Source: Mesorhizobium caraganae (GTDB lineage Bacteria; Pseudomonadota; Alphaproteobacteria; Rhizobiales; Rhizobiaceae). Taken from it: 35,546 nucleotides of DNA. Positions 32,408 through 35,546 of the stretch are shown in pieces; positions within the stretch are counted from its first letter, which is position 1; each line of letters begins with the position of its first letter. The position numbers and the translations under genes are program-made. Location: NCBI RefSeq assembly GCF_016836705.1, contig NZ_JAFCGY010000046.1:1-35546 (forward strand), in the 5' to 3' direction. The notes under the pieces were generated by a model. The model saw only the letters and a list, made by a program, of their open reading frames with translations, was not told the DNA's origin and searched no databases.

Positions 32408-32753
32408 GATTCGTCGCCGATTCGTTCCGGCTTTGACCGAAACGTTAATGGCGAAGGCCGAAAGCCCTGCCAAATGGTTAAAGCTGGTTAAGAAAAGACA
32501 ATAATTTCATAACCTTGGCCAATGACCGCTGAGCAGTGGCCATTCTTCGTTGGCGAAGGTTAATGGCAAAGCCCGCCCTGCATGAATCGGGCCAGTTCAA
32601 TGGATTCAGCATGTGGTGAGACTCCCGGCCGCAAAATCCACATGTAGCCGTGAACAAAAGCTGAATCTGCTGGAGTCACTGATTCGTAGCCGATTCGTTC
32701 CAGACTCGTTCCAACTGTTAATCGGGAGCGAATCCGGACCTCGAACGAGACTC
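32408..32753. repeat. GANTC-dense region with 11-bp iterons
   Basis: Twelve GANTC sites start at 32408, 32419, 32584, 32603, 32620, 32663, 32673, 32681, 32692, 32703, 32730 and 32749. Ten lie within 170 bp. GATTCGTCGCC-GATTCGTTCC at 32408 and GATTCGTAGCC-GATTCGTTCC at 32681 are near-identical tandem 11-mers, the second extended by GACTCGTTCCA. GANTC is the CcrM adenine-methylation site of alphaproteobacteria. Confidence 0.9.
32474..32491. promoter_or_regulatory. CtrA-like half-sites
   Basis: TTAA-N6-TTAA at 32478-32491, where the first half extends to ATGGTTAA (32474-32481), the reverse complement of the CtrA-type motif TTAACCAT. CtrA full sites usually have N7 spacing, so this is a partial match. 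It lies in an AT-rich stretch. Confidence 0.35.
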
Positions 32754-32878
32754 CCGAACTGACGGCCGGAACATTCCGCTTTCGCTTCGCGCCCGAAATC
32801 CCTATGTGTCGCCTGTCATACGCGCCATGCGAGGCGCGCTCCCGACAACACGATGCAGAAAGCCTCATTTCCGGGCCG

Positions 32879-35546
32879 ATGAACATCCAGCCGAAACACA
32901 CCGAGCCACTGATCCTGTCGGGCCGCGACGTGACCGCCGTGCTGGGTCCGACCAACACCGGCAAGACCCATCTCGCCATCGAGCGCATGGTGGCACATGA
33001 GAGCGGTATCATCGGCCTGCCGCTCCGCCTTCTGGCCCGCGAAGTCTACGCCCGCGTCTGCGAAAAGGTCGGCGCCCACAAGGTGGCGCTGATCACCGGC
33101 GAGGAAAAAATCCAGCCGCCCGGTGCGAAATATTCGGTCTGTACCGTCGAGGCCATGCCGCGCGACACCGACGCCGCCTTCGTCGCCATCGACGAGGTGC
33201 AGCTTGCCGGCGACCTCGAACGCGGCCACATCTTCACCGATCGCATCCTGCATCTGCGCGGCCGCCAGGAAACGCTGCTGCTCGGTGCCGCCACCATGCA
33301 TGGCATCCTGCAGCGCCTGTTGAAGGGCGTCTCCGTGGTGACGCGGCCGCGGCTGTCGCATCTCGCCTATGCCGGCTCGAAGAAATTGACCCGTTTGCCG
33401 CGTCGCACCGCCATCGTCGCCTTTTCCGCCGACGAGGTCTACGCCATCGGCGAACTGATCCGCCGCCAGCAGGGCGGTGCCGCCGTCGTGCTCGGCGCCC
33501 TCAGCCCACGCACCCGCAACGCCCAGGTGGCAATGTTCCAGGCGGGCGACGTCGACTATCTCGTTGCCACCGACGCCATCGGCATGGGTCTCAACCTCGA
33601 TCTCGACCATGTCGCCTTCGCCCAGAACCGCAAATTCGATGGCTACCAGTACCGCAATCTGACAGCGGCCGAGCTCGGCCAGATCGCCGGCCGCGCCGGC
33701 CGCCATCTGCGCGACGGCACTTTCGGCGTCACCGGTCAGGTCGATCCGCTGGATGAGGAGCTGGTCAAGCGCATCGAAGGCCATGAGTTCGACCCGGTGA
33801 AGGTGCTGCAATGGCGCACCGCGCATTTCGATTTCGCCAGCCTCGACGCACTGAAGCGTTCGATCGAGACCAACGCCCCGGTCGAAGGGCTGACGCGGGC
33901 GCTGCCGGCGGTCGATGCGCAGGCGCTCGAGCATCTCTCCCGCGACGAGGACATCCGCGCGCTCGCCACCAACGCCAAGCGCGTGGCGCTGTTGTGGGAG
34001 GCTTGCGCGCTGCCCGACTACCGCAAGATCGCGCCGGCCCAGCACTCCGACCTCATCGCCTCGATCTACACGGACCTCGCCAAACACGGCCATGTCGACG
34101 AGAACTACATGGCCGAGCAGGTGCGCAGGGCCGACACGACCGAGGGCGATATCGACACGCTGTCGCACCGCATTGCCCAGATCCGCACCTGGACATTCGT
34201 GTCCAACCGGCCCGGCTGGCTGGCCGATCAGGCACACTGGCAGGAAAAGACGCGCGAAATCGAAGACAGATTGTCGGATGCGCTGCATGAGCGGTTGACG
34301 AAACGGTTTGTAGACCGCAGGACTTCCGTCCTCATGCGGCGCCTTAGAGAAAATACAATGCCTGAAGCCGAAATCAGTCCTACCGGAACCGTCCTTGTCG
34401 AAGGCCATCATGTCGGCGAGTTGCAAGGGTTCCGCTTCACCGCCGACCAGAGCGCCGGCGGCGAAGACGCCAAGGCCGTGCGCACGGCAGCGCAAAAGGC
34501 GCTGGCCGCCGAGTTCGAGGCGCGCGCCGAACGCTTCGGCGCCTGCGCCAATGGCGACCTGGCGCTGGGCTCCGACGGCACGCTGCGCTGGATCGGCGCA
34601 CCGATCGGCACGCTGGTTGCCGGCGAGGACGCGCTGAAGCCGCGCCTGGTGCTGCTGGCCGACGAGCAGCTGACCGGCCCCGCCCGCGACAAGGTCGCCG
34701 CGCGCGCCGAGCGTTTCGTCAATTTCCAGATCGAGTCGCTGCTGAAGCCGCTGGTCGACTTGAAGAATGCCGAGCAAATCACCGGCATCGGCCGCGGCAT
34801 CGCCTTCCAGCTCGTCGAGCATTTCGGCCTCATCAACCGCCGCGACATCGCCGAAGAAATGAAGTCGCTCGACCAGGAAGGACGCGCCGCCTTGCGTCGG
34901 CTGGGCGTCCGCTTCGGCGCGTACCACGTCTTCGTGCCGGCGCTGATCAAGCCGGCTCCCGCCGGGCTGATCACGCTTTTGTGGGCGCTGAAGAATGACG
35001 GCAAGGACAAGCCCGGCTTCGGCGACGTGGTGCACGCCCTGGCCTCCGGCCGCACCTCGGTGGTCATCGACCCGGCTTTCGACAAGACCTTCTACAAGCT
35101 CGCCGGCTACCGCAATCTCGGCCGCCGCGCCGTGCGCATCGACATTCTGGAACGGCTGGCCGACCTGATCCGCCCCGCGACCAACTGGAAGCCCGGCCTC
35201 GGCCAGCGCCCGGATGGCGCCTATGACGGCCAGTCCTTCATGGTGACGCCGCCGATGATGTCGATCCTCGGCGCCACCGCCGACGACATGGAAGAGATCC
35301 TGAAGGGTCTCGGCTACCGCGCCGAGCCGAAGCCGCCTGCAGAGGTGAAGGCGCGGCTCGAAGCGCAGGACAATGCGGCGCGGGAAGCGGCTGCGGCAAT
35401 GCTGGCGGAAGCGGCTGCAAAGGCTGCGGCGGAAGCCGCCGCAGCGGATGCTGTCACCGAAGCACCGGCCGAGGGTGCGGAGCCGGATGCGGCTGTTGAA
35501 GCTACCGCCGCAGAAGTTACGTCAGAGGATACCGCAGAGTCCGTCG
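32879..35546 (+). CDS. SUV3-like ATP-dependent helicase (3' end outside the window)
   Basis: The frame stays open from 32879 to the window end, ~889 residues, with no stop. Walker A is GPTNTGKTH (23-31), the DEAD-like box is DEVQ (105-108), and the motif VI region is QIAGRAGRHLRDG. This matches SUV3-type DExH RNA/DNA helicases, called helicase-related or MgpS-like in rhizobia; it probably acts on RNA in the cytoplasm. The C-terminal part becomes rich in Ala and Glu after about residue 830, a disordered tail. ATG 32879 gives MNIQPKHTEPLILSGRDVTAVL; no strong ribosome-binding site is seen, so the start is provisional. Long antisense frames across it are coding shadows. Confidence 0.92.
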   Translation, partial: MNIQPKHTEPLILSGRDVTAVLGPTNTGKTHLAIERMVAHESGIIGLPLRLLAREVYARVCEKVGAHKVALITGEEKIQPPGAKYSVCTVEAMPRDTDAAFVAIDEVQLAGDLERGHIFTDRILHLRGRQETLLLGAATMHGILQRLLKGVSVVTRPRLSHLAYAGSKKLTRLPRRTAIVAFSADEVYAIGELIRRQQGGAAVVLGALSPRTRNAQVAMFQAGDVDYLVATDAIGMGLNLDLDHVAFAQNRKFDGYQYRNLTAAELGQIAGRAGRHLRDGTFGVTGQVDPLDEELVKRIEGHEFDPVKVLQWRTAHFDFASLDALKRSIETNAPVEGLTRALPAVDAQALEHLSRDEDIRALATNAKRVALLWEACALPDYRKIAPAQHSDLIASIYTDLAKHGHVDENYMAEQVRRADTTEGDIDTLSHRIAQIRTWTFVSNRPGWLADQAHWQEKTREIEDRLSDALHERLTKRFVDRRTSVLMRRLRENTMPEAEISPTGTVLVEGHHVGELQGFRFTADQSAGGEDAKAVRTAAQKALAAEFEARAERFGACANGDLALGSDGTLRWIGAPIGTLVAGEDALKPRLVLLADEQLTGPARDKVAARAERFVNFQIESLLKPLVDLKNAEQITGIGRGIAFQLVEHFGLINRRDIAEEMKSLDQEGRAALRRLGVRFGAYHVFVPALIKPAPAGLITLLWALKNDGKDKPGFGDVVHALASGRTSVVIDPAFDKTFYKLAGYRNLGRRAVRIDILERLADLIRPATNWKPGLGQRPDGAYDGQSFMVTPPMMSILGATADDMEEILKGLGYRAEPKPPAEVKARLEAQDNAAREAAAAMLAEAAAKAAAEAAAADAVTEAPAEGAEPDAAVEATAAEVTSEDTAESV

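Larger units (their letters stand above)
32235..32878. other. Long noncoding region upstream of the helicase gene
   Basis: 644 bp without a convincing gene, far longer than other gaps here. It contains a TTCACA-AGC-TGTGAA palindrome (32323-32337), a perfect DnaA box, CtrA-like half-sites, repeated GTTAATGGC (32444 and 32559) and a dense field of GANTC sites with 11-bp repeats. A minus-strand frame covering 32560-33012 overlaps the helicase start and is not supported by any family. Confidence 0.7.

Noticed and set aside
32235..32878. A chromosomal replication origin
   Set aside because: Only one perfect DnaA box, no hemE or other usual rhizobial origin neighbours, and no view of GC skew. Kept as a possibility under the GANTC finding but not called.
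32560..33012. A minus-strand frame over the GANTC-rich region
   Set aside because: It overlaps the helicase start, has no family match that I recognise, and its composition follows the GATTCGT repeats.
32816..35035. A 739-codon open frame on the minus strand
   Set aside because: It is antisense to the SUV3-like helicase, which has clear Walker A, DEVQ and GRAGR motifs. The minus-strand translation resembles no family and reflects GC-rich codon bias.

Overview
The window reads as chromosomal DNA of a Mesorhizobium-like alphaproteobacterium (Rhizobiales). It is GC-rich and compact. It carries a close relative of the Mesorhizobium loti cyclic-nucleotide-gated K+ channel MloK1, the rhizobial phaR / phaA-phaB polyhydroxybutyrate (PHB) locus, a FtrA-type regulator, and intergenic palindromic repeats of a kind I know from Rhizobiales. 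I saw no rRNA, tRNA, CRISPR array, transposase or integrase.

1-9.6 kb, accessory sugar block. A divergent AraC regulator / secreted alpha-beta hydrolase pair is followed by a complete alpha-L-arabinofuranoside uptake and cleavage locus: CUT1 ABC ATPase (+ strand), two permeases, binding protein, GH51 arabinofuranosidase and an ArsR-type regulator with an unusual C-terminal domain. Every promoter of this locus carries TATC[C/T]G[A/G]-like half-sites. The block lies between two degraded pieces of one gene (a DOPA 4,5-dioxygenase-like gene whose intact paralogue sits at 11.8-12.3 kb), so it may have been inserted into that gene.

9.6-12.7 kb. An HD-domain phosphohydrolase is divergent from the MloK1 channel; a CRP-like palindrome lies between them. 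The intact DOPA-dioxygenase-like gene and a tiny DUF3309 membrane protein follow.

12.7-17.2 kb. A two-gene RND efflux pair (membrane fusion protein, inner-membrane pump) ends at a strong terminator.

17.3-22.5 kb. A periplasmic molybdenum hydroxylase operon of the isoquinoline-1-oxidoreductase type (2Fe-2S subunit, molybdopterin subunit, di-haem cytochrome c) is divergent from a TetR regulator; a near-perfect palindrome lies between them. A patatin-like lipase converges on the TetR gene, and its promoter carries a TGC-box palindrome resembling those at phaR-phaA.

22.7-27.2 kb. A citrate synthase is divergent from a citrate-synthase paralogue with a fused N-terminal helix-turn-helix. FtrA-like regulator / rhodanese (divergent), repeat elements and a GNAT acetyltransferase follow.

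27.3-32.2 kb. phaR is divergent from phaA-phaB, with CTGC/GCAG palindromes between them. A FAD monooxygenase / TetR divergent pair with two matching operators follows.

32.2-35.5 kb. A 640-bp noncoding region is extraordinarily dense in GANTC (CcrM methylation) sites, with 11-bp iteron-like repeats, a perfect DnaA box and CtrA-like half-sites. It precedes a SUV3-like helicase gene that runs off the window end.
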